Shown piece after piece: positions 1 through 6,876 of a stretch of 13,518 nt of DNA; within the stretch, counting starts at the first letter, position 1; each line of letters opens with the position of its first letter. The notes beneath the pieces were generated by a model. That model worked only from the letters and a program-made list of their open reading frames with translations, had not been told where the DNA came from and ran no database searches. The stretch is from JAJZCD01 sp964570005. GTDB lineage: Bacteria; Patescibacteriota; Saccharimonadia; Saccharimonadales; UBA4665. Where the stretch lies: the NCBI GenBank assembly GCA_964570005.1, contig CAZMWE010000030.1, positions 1-13,518 on the forward strand, in the 5' to 3' direction. A program made the position numbers and the translations under genes.

Positions 1-761
1 ATACGGTACGGCAAATGGGCGTAAAACGTGATGATAAGTAGTGCCAACATCACGTCCAGCGCGACGATGCCGTAAAGTGTCGGGACGTATTCGAGTGACG
101 GTATATAAAAATGCCCCACCGAATACCATCCCAGCGGCAGGTAGCGTACGCCGAGCAGCAAGGCATGCAGCAATATGAACATGAGCGACAGGCCGCCGAA
201 CAGCGCGTGGGCAATGTAGACCTTGTTGAGTCCGCCGAACCAGTCCTCCAGCCATGATAAGCGTGTCGATAATACCAGGTTGACGGCATACAGCGTCAGG
301 CCGGTGACGGCGGCGACATCGCCCAAGGTCAGTAGTGTCCGTGTGCCGGTGCCGAAGCGATTTGAAGCATCGAACATGATGATAAGCGCGGGTACCACGC
401 ACAGCAGCGCCGTTACGATATATCCCTTGGCGATGCCCGCCACCGCGCCGTCGATGACCGCGGACGGTGACTGCGTGGTTGCCCGTTTCACCAGGCTGGC
501 GGGTGCTGGTGCTGTAGCTACCTGAGGTTGTGTCTGCGGCTGAGCCGTCGGTTGCGGTAACGTGTTAGTAAACGAAGGTAGCGGTGCGGCCTCGGCGCTT
601 GCTCCCGGCGCTATCACGGCGCCTGGTGCGGCGCCCATGGCCCCTATCAGCCACGCAATAGTCTGCCGGTCCATACCGCGCCCCAGCAGATCGTCCTGAA
701 TTGCCTGTGTAGTATACCCTCGCGCAGCCAGAGCACGCACATAGTTAACATACGCGTCCAT
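1..761 (-). CDS. Ferric-reductase-like transmembrane protein, 5' part only
   Basis: The reading frame opens at the ATG at 759-761 and stays open to the window edge, giving 253 visible residues; the C-terminus is missing. Residues 1-40 form a short charged helical module, followed by an Ala/Pro/Gln-rich linker (about 43-100) and then hydrophobic segments near 113-130, 143-165, 181-205 and 226-248. The third segment carries His185 and His199 (H-X13-H), the spacing of haem-ligand pairs in ferric reductase/YedZ-like membrane domains. That family moves electrons across the membrane through b-type haems, usually with a FAD/NAD(P)-binding domain further on, which would lie outside this window. A consensus -10 box 8 nt before the ATG and the lack of a Shine-Dalgarno sequence suggest a leaderless mRNA. 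The family call comes from helix pattern and His spacing only, so haem binding is inference. Confidence 0.6.
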   Translation of the reverse strand, partial: MDAYVNYVRALAARGYTTQAIQDDLLGRGMDRQTIAWLIGAMGAAPGAVIAPGASAEAAPLPSFTNTLPQPTAQPQTQPQVATAPAPASLVKRATTQSPSAVIDGAVAGIAKGYIVTALLCVVPALIIMFDASNRFGTGTRTLLTLGDVAAVTGLTLYAVNLVLSTRLSWLEDWFGGLNKVYIAHALFGGLSLMFILLHALLLGVRYLPLGWYSVGHFYIPSLEYVPTLYGIVALDVMLALLIITFYAHLPYR

Positions 762-775
762 TTCAATCCATTATA
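762..775 (-). promoter_or_regulatory. Leaderless promoter -10 box of the ferric-reductase-like gene
   Basis: On the minus strand TATAAT occupies 775-770 and the start codon begins 8 nt later. Initiation about 7 nt after a -10 box would put the first base of the mRNA at or beside the ATG. No convincing -35 hexamer is seen 16-18 nt upstream. Confidence 0.5.
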
Positions 776-812
776 CCTTATATGCTTGAGGTTGGCTCTA
801 CACCGCGCCGTT

Positions 813-841
813 TTCATGACGCCCGCTCCATCTGTTACAAT
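813..841 (+). promoter_or_regulatory. Probable promoter of the tRNA-Ser gene
   Basis: TACAAT at 836-841 is preceded by TG at 833-834, an extended -10 arrangement, and sits 10 nt before the mature tRNA 5' end. The -35 region (about 812-818, TTTCAT/TTCATG) is a poor match, as is tolerated with an extended -10. Confidence 0.5.
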
Positions 842-851
842 AGCTTCGCAC

Positions 852-979
<128 letters not shown>

Positions 980-1016
980 GACGGGTCGGCTGTATGGGCG
1001 TTCCAGGGTTCGGGGG

Positions 1017-1033
1017 CTTTGCCTTCGGCAAAG
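1017..1033 (+). other. Short perfect hairpin between the tRNA and HIT genes
   Basis: CTTTGCC (1017-1023) pairs perfectly with GGCAAAG (1027-1033) across a TTC loop. No T-run follows. It may be a weak back-up terminator of the tRNA transcript. It lies just upstream of the HIT gene -10 box at 1048. Confidence 0.35.
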
Positions 1034-1047
1034 TAAACGGAACGGTG

Positions 1048-1059
1048 TAGAATAACCTT
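1048..1059 (+). promoter_or_regulatory. Leaderless promoter -10 box of the HIT gene
   Basis: TAGAAT at 1048-1053 ends 6 nt before the ATG at 1060, so transcription would begin at or next to the start codon. There is no Shine-Dalgarno sequence. A poor -35 match (TTCGGC, 18 nt upstream) overlaps the hairpin at 1017-1033. Confidence 0.45.
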
Positions 1060-1467
1060 ATGCAGGATTCTACTTTTACGAAGATTATTAAAGGCGAAAT
1101 CCCCTGTTACAAGGTGTATGAGGACGCTAAAACATTCGCTTTTCTCAGTATTAACCCGATCCAGCCGGGACAGGTAGTGCTAGTGCCTAAGAAGCAGGTG
1201 GCGCACGTGTGGGATCTTGCCGACGATGACTACCGGGCATTGATGGCTGCCGCCAAGAAAATAGCGCTCAAAATTCGCCAGGCCTTTCCCGATAAATCGC
1301 ACGTTGCGATGCATATTGAAGGTCTCGAGGTTGCTCATGCGCATCTCAAGTTATTCCCCTTCTCTACCGACGAAGAGTTTTGTCACCACCCCGATATGAA
1401 CGCCGAACCCGACCACGCTACTCTGGCGGCGGTCGCTGAAAAGCTGCGCCTAGAGGACGAGCTATGA
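1060..1467 (+). CDS. HIT-family (histidine triad) nucleotide-binding protein
   Basis: This 135-residue protein has the length and fold signature of HIT hydrolases/transferases, which cleave nucleoside phosphoramidates or dinucleotide polyphosphates in the cytosol. The N-terminus (F-T-K-I-I-K-G-E-I-P-C) is the standard HIT opening, and the middle has the P-x-Q-P-G-Q-V-V-L-V-P strand. The catalytic region reads H93-A-H95-L-K97-L-F: the first two triad His are present, including the central one that acts as nucleophile in the family, but the third is Lys. Substrate cannot be read from sequence. The start at 1060 fits both the conserved N-terminus and a -10 box 6 nt upstream. The stop overlaps the start of the small membrane protein by 4 nt, so the two are probably translationally coupled. 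Confidence 0.85.
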   Translation: MQDSTFTKIIKGEIPCYKVYEDAKTFAFLSINPIQPGQVVLVPKKQVAHVWDLADDDYRALMAAAKKIALKIRQAFPDKSHVAMHIEGLEVAHAHLKLFPFSTDEEFCHHPDMNAEPDHATLAAVAEKLRLEDEL

Positions 1468-1658
1468 GAGCCGCCCTCGTCGCCTTTATAGCTGCCGTCG
1501 CCATTAGTGCGTGGTCGTATACTAAGCTGCAAAATCGTGCTGGCTACGGCAATACTAAAACCGTTATTACCGGCACAGCCGCCATCTTTGGCATAACCTT
1601 CATAGTGGTGTTCACCATCGGCCTGACGATTTTAGCAGCTGACCGGCCGCCTCTGTAG
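1464..1658 (+). CDS. Small two-helix membrane protein
   Basis: A 64-residue protein I do not recognise. Two hydrophobic segments (about 2-19 and 33-56) are separated by a short polar loop with basic and aromatic residues, so it is probably a hairpin in the membrane. It starts with ATG inside the ATGA overlap with the HIT gene stop, which supports it as a real coupled gene, and it ends 8 nt before an intrinsic terminator. Its only context is the HIT gene, so no function is proposed. Confidence 0.7.
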   Translation: MRAALVAFIAAVAISAWSYTKLQNRAGYGNTKTVITGTAAIFGITFIVVFTIGLTILAADRPPL

Positions 1659-1666
1659 CTAAAACC

Positions 1667-1687
1667 AGCCGTTTCCGGCTATTTTAC
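1667..1687 (+). terminator. Intrinsic terminator of the HIT operon
   Basis: AGCCG (1667-1671) and CGGCT (1676-1680) form a stem with a TTTC loop, followed by ATTTTAC. It lies just after the small membrane protein, and its tail abuts the -35 box of the next gene at 1688. Confidence 0.65.
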
Positions 1688-1717
1688 TTGGCGCTCGGGC
1701 CGGCAAACTGGTACAAT
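1688..1717 (+). promoter_or_regulatory. Promoter of the HTH-HAD gene
   Basis: TTGGCG (1688-1693), an 18-nt spacer and TACAAT (1712-1717), with TGG before the -10 box (extended -10). The ATG at 1725 is 7 nt beyond the -10 box, so the transcript should be leaderless or nearly so. Confidence 0.65.
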
Positions 1718-1724
1718 ACGGCTC

Positions 1725-2606
1725 ATGAACTCGGGTGGAGCTGTGAGTGATGAAAAGCGGCTGGGCCGTGTTTTGCAGCGGGCCCGAAAGGACGCCGGGC
1801 TCACGCAGCAGGCCTTGTGCGAGAAAACGGGTCTCAGCCTGTCAACCTTGGCGAAGATTGAGCGCGGTGCTATCGGTTCGCCCTCTGTTTTTACTATCAG
1901 GCTCATTGCCCAGACACTCGGGCGGAGTATGGACGACCTGCTTGGCAACGTGGAGCCCGGCAAATCTGCCGTACATGCCGCTGGTAGCAAAAAAGTGTCC
2001 CGTAGTGGGGTTCGGTTCGTGTACTTTGACATGAACGGCGTTCTGGTACGCGCGGCCGTCACCACGGCGTGCCTGAAACTGGCCGAAGAGAGCGGTGTTA
2101 CGCCGGACGTTATCGAAACTATCTTCTGGCAGTACAACAGCGATGTTTGCCGCGGTGCTATGAGCTTGGACGAGTTTAACACCGTTTTGGCCGAGCGCCT
2201 TCATATGCTGGTTGACTGGAACCGCTACTACCTCGCGGCAGTTGAACCGACGCCGGGTATTGCGGAGCTGACTCAGTGGGTCAGCGAGAATTACGGTATA
2301 GGAATCGTCAGTAATACCTTTCCCGGCCTGATGTCACGGATGTTTGAGCGCGGCATCCTGCCGCAGAACCGATTTGATGTGATTATCGACTCATCGGAAG
2401 TGCAGGCGCTCAAGCCTGACGCCCGTATGTTTGAAATAGCAGCTGAGCGGGCCGGTGTGGGCCCGTCCGAAATCCTGCTTGCTGACGATGACCGCCTCAA
2501 CCTGGCCGCCGCCGGCAAACTAGGCTGGCACACCATGGCTTTTGACGCCTACCAGCCAGAGGCCTCAATTGTAGCCATCAGCACCGCCCTCCAGCCGGCC
2601 GATTAG
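1725..2606 (+). CDS. XRE-family HTH fused to HAD-superfamily hydrolase
   Basis: The 293-residue protein joins two domains. Residues about 10-75 are a Cro/CI-type helix-turn-helix (L-T-Q-Q-A-L-C-E-K-T-G-L-S, then T-L-A-K-I-E-R-G). A short basic linker leads to a HAD domain at about 96-285. Motif I is F-D102-M-N104-G-V-L: the nucleophile Asp is present but the usual second Asp is Asn. Motif II is the Ser in I-V-S196-N-T, motif III K230 in A-L-K-P-D, and motif IV D254-D-x3-N259. The layout suggests a DNA-binding regulator that senses or modifies a phosphorylated metabolite, but neither substrate nor target is known. The ATG at 1725 fits the leaderless promoter; a GTG at 1743 is the alternative start. 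The 3' end overlaps convergent valS by 4 nt. Confidence 0.88.
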   Translation: MNSGGAVSDEKRLGRVLQRARKDAGLTQQALCEKTGLSLSTLAKIERGAIGSPSVFTIRLIAQTLGRSMDDLLGNVEPGKSAVHAAGSKKVSRSGVRFVYFDMNGVLVRAAVTTACLKLAEESGVTPDVIETIFWQYNSDVCRGAMSLDEFNTVLAERLHMLVDWNRYYLAAVEPTPGIAELTQWVSENYGIGIVSNTFPGLMSRMFERGILPQNRFDVIIDSSEVQALKPDARMFEIAAERAGVGPSEILLADDDRLNLAAAGKLGWHTMAFDAYQPEASIVAISTALQPAD

Positions 2607-5161
2607 GCCGACCGGAAGCGGCTTTGCTCTGCTTTCAAGCGCTCGATGGTTTCCTGAGCAGCTTTGAGTTGTTCACGCGTTTCACGCACGAGCTCCTTGG
2701 GTGCATTCTGGATGTAGCCTTTATTGTCCAAACGGGTCTGCAGCTGCGCCGTCAGCTTCTCCTGGTCGGCGATTTGCGTGCCAAGTTTGTCGGCGTACGC
2801 TTTCAACATGGCTACGTCGACATCGAGCCAACAACGGTGTTTCGTGCTGGTGAGTTGCAGACCGGTGCCGCTGCTGACTTCTTGCACATTGCTGAGACCA
2901 CCGAGGCGCATTAGCAAGTTGCGGTTATCAGCCAAGAACGGCACGTTACTGTAGTACAGGATCGGCTTGACGAGGTTCAGCGCACGTGCTGCGCCGCGCA
3001 CCTCTGTCACGATGGCCTTTATATCCTCGAATTTGGTGGCTTTAGCTTTGTCGGCCCGGTGTATTTGTGGCCAGCGGCTGGTAATGAGCAGGCTGTCTGT
3101 TTCGCTGTACAGTGTCTGCCAGATGGTTTCTGTTACGAACGGGGCGAACGGGTGCGCCAGCTTGAGGATATTCTCGAGGACGTAACCCAGTACTTCCCTG
3201 CTCTGCTGGCTCTTACTGGCTTCGACGTACCAGTCGGCCACATCATCCCAGACGAAGTGGTACAGGTGTTCGTAGGCTTCGCTGAAGCGGTAGTCGTCCA
3301 GGTATTGGCCTATCGTCTTTGCCGAGTGTTGTAGTTTTTGCAATATCCAGTGATCAGCTGTGCTTTGCGGTTCGGGTGTGCTGCCGGGCTGATATGCATC
3401 ACCAAGCACACCCTCGGCGTAACGGGCGATATTCCATAGCTTATTACAGAAGTTACGGGCTTCCTCTACGCGGCGTGGGTCGTAGCCCCGGTTCACGGCC
3501 GGAGCGCGTCCGGCAATCAGACCCATGCGGAGCGCGTCAGAACCGTACTTATTGATAACCGGCACCGGGTCGACCACATTGCCGAGCGACTTGCTCATTT
3601 TAGCTCCATCCTCGGCCATAACATAGCCGTGAATATACACTGCCTTGAATGGAATCTCGCCGGTAATGTATAGGCCGAGCATCAGCATCCGGCTCACCCA
3701 TGGGTATAGGATCTCACCCCCTGTTTCCATGAGGCTCAAGGGGTAGAACTGTTTGAAATCGTCGCTGCCGAGGCCGAGCGTGGCGTACGGCCAGCTGCTA
3801 CTACTGAACCATGTATCGAATACATCGGGGTCACGGTGATAAGTTTTGTCGCCCACTTGCAAGATTTCCTGCCCGACGTGTTCGTCAAAAATCCAATCGT
3901 CCGGGTCGTCCACGTTCTGGAAGGCTGGAATGGGGATGCCCCATGCGATTTGGCGGCTGATGTTCCAGTCGCGCAAACCCTCCAGATAGCCGATAAGTTG
4001 CGTGCGCTTACTATCCGGGTAAAAGGTAACTTTGTTGGCCTTGAGCGCCTCAATGGCCGGCCTGGCCAGCGGCTGCATGTCGATAAACCACTGTTCTTTC
4101 AGCAGCGGCTCAATAATGGTGCCGCACTTGTAGCAGTGGCCGACGTTGTGGGTGATATCTTCGGTTTTTACCAGGAAGCCTTGCTGCTCCAGGTCAGCTA
4201 CCACGGCTTTGCGGGCTTCCTGCACGGTCAGACCGCGGTATTTTTCAGGAGCCTCGTGACTTATAACACCTTCATGGGTGATGACAGTGATTTTGGGCAA
4301 CGCATGGCGTGCGGCCGCGTCGTAGTCGTTCTGGTCATGGGCGGGCGTGAGCTTGACAGCGCCAGTACCAAATGTGGGGTCTACAAACTCGTCGGCAATA
4401 ATGGGCACTTCCCGGCCCGTTAGGGGCAGCTTAACAGTTTTTCCGACATACTTTGCATGCCTGGCATCTTTGGGGTGCACGGCCACACCGGTGTCGCCCA
4501 GCATGGTCTCGGGCCGGGTAGTTGCTACCACCAATTCGCCCTTCCCTGTTGTCAGCGGATAGCGAATATACCAGAGCTTGCCAGCTTCTTCTTTGTGCTC
4601 GACCTCGATGTCGGCAAATGCTGTGCCGTGGAAGGTGCAGAAATTTACCAGCCGCTCACCCCGGTACACCAGTCCGTCATCCCATAATTTCCTGAACGTT
4701 TTATAGGCTTGGCTAACGATTTTTTCGTCTAGCGTGAACGTGTAGCGCGTCCAATCCGTGCTGCCGCCAAAGCGACGGAACTGAGACTCGAAGTTCTTGC
4801 GGTTGAGCGCCACAAAGTCCCAGATACGCTGGTAGAGTTGTTCCCGTGAAAAATCAAAACGGCTTTTGCCTTCTTTAGCAAGTTGCCTTTCATACACCAC
4901 CTGGGTCTCAAACCCGGCATGGTCAGCGCCGGGCAGGAAAAGTGTGCTATCCCCTTTCAAACGGTGGTAACGGATGGCAATATCCTCTAGTGCCAGTGTA
5001 ATAGCCGTGCCTAAATGAGCATTGCCGTTGGCATTTGGTGGCGGAAGTACAATGGAATATGGCTTCCCCGTACCGTTTGGGGCAAACGCCCCACTCTTCT
5101 CCCATAGCGCGTAGATGTCGGCTTCGTATTGCCCCGGTTCGTAGGTTTTCGGTAATTTCAT
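2603..5161 (-). CDS. valS: Valine--tRNA ligase
   Basis: An 852-residue class I aminoacyl-tRNA synthetase that charges tRNA-Val with valine and edits mischarged threonine. Visible in order: the ATP-site PPPN segment with a HIGH-like motif H49-L-G-T52; G-A-D-H-A-G-F (about 78-84); the CP1 editing domain with A-T-T-R-P-E-T-M-L-G-D-T-G (about 213-226); a Cys-x2-Cys near 343-346; the D-T-W-F-S-S-S-S-W-P segment (about 449-458); K-M-S-K-S at 521-525; an anticodon-binding helical region; and a C-terminal coiled coil (about 795-850) typical of ValRS. Length is usual for the family. The last His of HIGH is Thr here. A Shine-Dalgarno-like AAGGA lies about 9 nt before the ATG, unlike the leaderless genes nearby. 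It has its own promoter, about 110 nt upstream. Confidence 0.97.
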   Translation of the reverse strand: MKLPKTYEPGQYEADIYALWEKSGAFAPNGTGKPYSIVLPPPNANGNAHLGTAITLALEDIAIRYHRLKGDSTLFLPGADHAGFETQVVYERQLAKEGKSRFDFSREQLYQRIWDFVALNRKNFESQFRRFGGSTDWTRYTFTLDEKIVSQAYKTFRKLWDDGLVYRGERLVNFCTFHGTAFADIEVEHKEEAGKLWYIRYPLTTGKGELVVATTRPETMLGDTGVAVHPKDARHAKYVGKTVKLPLTGREVPIIADEFVDPTFGTGAVKLTPAHDQNDYDAAARHALPKITVITHEGVISHEAPEKYRGLTVQEARKAVVADLEQQGFLVKTEDITHNVGHCYKCGTIIEPLLKEQWFIDMQPLARPAIEALKANKVTFYPDSKRTQLIGYLEGLRDWNISRQIAWGIPIPAFQNVDDPDDWIFDEHVGQEILQVGDKTYHRDPDVFDTWFSSSSWPYATLGLGSDDFKQFYPLSLMETGGEILYPWVSRMLMLGLYITGEIPFKAVYIHGYVMAEDGAKMSKSLGNVVDPVPVINKYGSDALRMGLIAGRAPAVNRGYDPRRVEEARNFCNKLWNIARYAEGVLGDAYQPGSTPEPQSTADHWILQKLQHSAKTIGQYLDDYRFSEAYEHLYHFVWDDVADWYVEASKSQQSREVLGYVLENILKLAHPFAPFVTETIWQTLYSETDSLLITSRWPQIHRADKAKATKFEDIKAIVTEVRGAARALNLVKPILYYSNVPFLADNRNLLMRLGGLSNVQEVSSGTGLQLTSTKHRCWLDVDVAMLKAYADKLGTQIADQEKLTAQLQTRLDNKGYIQNAPKELVRETREQLKAAQETIERLKAEQSRFRSA

Positions 5162-5201
5162 AAGGTGAAATCCTTGTTATTTACAGTGGTGAAAGTGTTG
5201 T

Positions 5202-5229
5202 AAAAAGAATATTAAAGCCCCGAAGGGAC
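5202..5229 (-). terminator. Possible attenuator hairpin in the valS leader
   Basis: On the minus strand GTCCC-TTC-GGGGC (5229-5217, five pairs including one G-U) is followed by a T-rich run ending in five T at 5206-5202. It lies inside the predicted valS 5' untranslated region, so premature termination is possible. The stem is weak and no T-box sequence was found. Confidence 0.3.
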
Positions 5230-5278
5230 GCCGGACCATACTGAGCCAATGATCGCCAGAATACGCATAGTTAAAAGT

Positions 5279-5307
5279 AGTATACCACCTCTGTTATTTT
5301 GAAGCAA
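5279..5307 (-). promoter_or_regulatory. Promoter of valS
   Basis: On the minus strand TTGCTT (5307-5302), a 17-nt spacer and TATACT (5284-5279), with TGG before the -10 box. Predicted initiation near 5272 gives a leader of about 110 nt before valS. Confidence 0.65.
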
Positions 5308-5342
5308 AACAGGGAAGTTTTTCACGTGATAAAGCTCTTAGC

Positions 5343-6404
5343 TCACATGCTCAGATTCGGTGCGATGTCGAGAGTGTAGGGATCGGCAGCAGGCTGGCCA
5401 AGACTGGCCTTAAAACAGCCGAGTGTGGCGATCATAGCACCGTTATCGGTGCAGAGCTTAATATCGGCATAGTCAATGGGCAACGGAAGCCGCTCAGATA
5501 ATTGCCGCCGCAGCTCCTGATTGGCGGCAACGCCGCCGGCGATGACCACACTCTTAGGCTGGAACTCCTCGGTTGCAGCAACTGCCTTGTTGACCACTGT
5601 CTCAACAGCTACCCGCTGGAAGCTGGCGGCGATGTCGGCTTTCTGGGCTTCGGAGAGCCGTTCTGGGATGTCTTTGGAAGGGAAGGTGAAGCCTTCGCCG
5701 ATTTGGGCCTGCGCGGTCCTCAGAACGGCCGTTTTGAGGCCGCTAAAGCTAAAATCATATTTTCCGGCCATCTTGGCTTTCGGAAACTCAAATGCGTGCG
5801 GGTTGCCCTCGAGTGCTTTTTTGCTGATACTCGGGCCGCCAGGGTAGGGGAGACCGATCATTCTTGCCACTTTGTCGAAGGCTTCGCCGATAGCATCGTC
5901 GTATGTCTCACCGAGAAAGGCATAGTCAAAATGGTTGCGGAACATAACGAGCTCGCTGTGCTTACCGCTCACGATAAGTGTCAGCATCGGAAATTCCGGC
6001 TGCTTGGCGGGCATGACATAGCCGGGTAGGGAAGTGGAGGTGAGAAAGTTGGCGTACACGTGGCCCTCCACGTGGTTGATGGCATAGAGCGGCTTCTGTT
6101 TGGTAATTGCAAGTGTGCGGGCAGCCAGAACACCGATCAGCAGGGAACCGCCGAGTCCTGCGCCGTACGTGACAGCGATAGCGTCAATGTCGTCCCACGT
6201 ACAATTTGCTTGCTCCAGAGCCTGCTCGATAACAGGGGTGATGACTTCGATATGGCTGCGTGCCGCAATCTCCGGCACCACGCCACCATAAGCTACATGC
6301 AAGTCCATACTACTGGCGACGACATTCGACCGCAGTATGTGGCCATCTTGGACTACCGCAGCCGCAGTCTCGTCGCAGCTGCTTTCTATTCCCAGAACGA
6401 TCAT
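5343..6404 (-). CDS. tsaD: tRNA N6-adenosine threonylcarbamoyltransferase TsaD
   Basis: The 353-residue protein transfers threonylcarbamoyl from threonylcarbamoyl-AMP to A37 of ANN-decoding tRNAs (t6A synthesis), normally with TsaB and TsaE, which are not in this window. Evidence: the N-terminal I-E-S-S-C-D-E-T-A-A-A-V ASKHA nucleotide-binding segment; G-G-V-V-P-E-I-A-A-R-x-H; the metal-binding N-H111-V-E-G-H115 motif; G-E-A-F-D-K-V-A-R; and near the C-terminus A-G-G-V-A-A-N and C-T-D-N-G-A-M-I-A. Length is normal for bacterial TsaD. The start at 6404 gives the standard N-terminus, and a -10 box 7 nt upstream suggests a leaderless transcript. It is followed on the same strand by valS, 181 nt away with its own promoter. 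Confidence 0.97.
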   Translation of the reverse strand: MIVLGIESSCDETAAAVVQDGHILRSNVVASSMDLHVAYGGVVPEIAARSHIEVITPVIEQALEQANCTWDDIDAIAVTYGAGLGGSLLIGVLAARTLAITKQKPLYAINHVEGHVYANFLTSTSLPGYVMPAKQPEFPMLTLIVSGKHSELVMFRNHFDYAFLGETYDDAIGEAFDKVARMIGLPYPGGPSISKKALEGNPHAFEFPKAKMAGKYDFSFSGLKTAVLRTAQAQIGEGFTFPSKDIPERLSEAQKADIAASFQRVAVETVVNKAVAATEEFQPKSVVIAGGVAANQELRRQLSERLPLPIDYADIKLCTDNGAMIATLGCFKASLGQPAADPYTLDIAPNLSM

Positions 6405-6417
6405 TGTAGATAGTCTA
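6405..6417 (-). promoter_or_regulatory. Leaderless promoter -10 box of tsaD
   Basis: On the minus strand TAGACT (6417-6412) ends 7 nt before the tsaD ATG. No Shine-Dalgarno sequence lies between. No clear -35 box is seen. Confidence 0.45.
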
Positions 6418-6443
6418 GCATGAAGTTGCTAACAGGGGTAGAG

Positions 6444-6457
6444 ATATTGACTTTTAT
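6444..6457 (+). repeat. 14-bp direct repeat, copy 1
   Basis: ATATTGACTTTTAT occurs here and again, exactly, at 8119-8132. The two copies enclose the structured leader, the membrane-protein gene and the 3' hairpin. Copy 1 contains the -35 box of the leader promoter. Confidence 0.6.
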
Positions 6458-6474
6458 AATTTTTGTGATATATT
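6447..6474 (+). promoter_or_regulatory. Promoter of the structured leader and membrane-protein gene
   Basis: TTGACT (6447-6452), a 16-nt spacer and TATATT (6469-6474), with TG plus one base before the -10 box (extended -10). Predicted initiation is near 6481, right where the first stem of the downstream leader begins. Confidence 0.65.
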
Positions 6475-6480
6475 CGAGTA

Positions 6481-6876
6481 ATCTTTTGTGTTCCCCCAAG
6501 GCCTCTACTAGTAGATAGCGCTGTACACAAAGTACCTTAACAAGTCAAACCATCTTAGTGCGTAAGGTTTTGCATGCAGTGCAGATTTCTGGAGCGAACG
6601 CTAGTGAGCGGCTATGGAAATCTGCACTGGTCGAGTGTCTAGATGTTCGCCTACCGGCGAGCTGCAAACGCTCCCAATGCAGAACTTGCACACTTTCTTT
6701 CTTGCACTATTCCTTTCGGTTGGAAAAGCGGGCGGCACTGCAGACAAACACTTGTCTGTGGCGTCGCCTGTCTTTCCCATCTCGAGGGGGAAAGAATATC
6801 CGAACCCCATGGGGGTACGGAGAAAAGCAGCCTTTAGGACGTCCGTCCGAAGGAAAACTCCAAGAATGGAGAACCG
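6481..6876 (+). ncRNA. Long structured leader RNA, family not recognised
   Basis: About 395 nt between a good promoter and the GTG at 6877, with a train of local hairpins: 6483-6491/6525-6532; a 13-bp perfect stem 6577-6589/6617-6629, whose loop holds a 4-bp CGCT/AGCG stem; 6633-6638/6668-6673, enclosing CGCC-TACC-GGCG; a weak 4-bp 6710-6713/6722-6725; 6729-6736/6763-6770, topped by CAGACAA/TTGTCTG (6741-6747/6752-6758); 6771-6778/6788-6795; 6800-6808/6812-6820, with one A-A mismatch; 6831-6834/6850-6853, enclosing GGAC/GTCC (6837-6840/6845-6848); and CTCC/GGAG 6858-6861/6868-6871, where GGAG is the ribosome binding site of the next gene. This suggests a cis-acting regulatory leader or a processed structured RNA. 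I saw none of the hallmark sequences of tmRNA, RNase P RNA, SRP RNA or group I/II introns. An 88-codon frame (6614-6880) whose stop overlaps the next start is an alternative reading. Confidence 0.5.

Noticed and set aside
3836..4423. Long plus-strand frame opposite valS
   Set aside because: The minus strand encodes an unbroken, motif-complete ValRS; the opposite frame is a by-product of its codon composition.
5162..5284. Full T-box riboswitch upstream of valS
   Set aside because: The AGGGTGGNACCGCG element and a specifier-stem domain are not found, and the leader is short.
5323..5349. Inverted repeat CACGTGA/TCACATG at the 3' end of tsaD
   Set aside because: One mismatch, 13-nt loop and no T-run in the tsaD direction; too weak to call a terminator.
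6813..6832. GGAG-AAAAGCAGCC stretch resembling the SRP RNA apical loop
   Set aside because: The opposite strand of the SRP helix (GTCAGG) is missing and neighbouring bases form another hairpin.
6481..6876. tmRNA, RNase P RNA or group I/II intron
   Set aside because: No tRNA-like ends, no GAGGAAAGTC or ACAGAA RNase P cores, no group I P7 core, no domain V and no reverse transcriptase.
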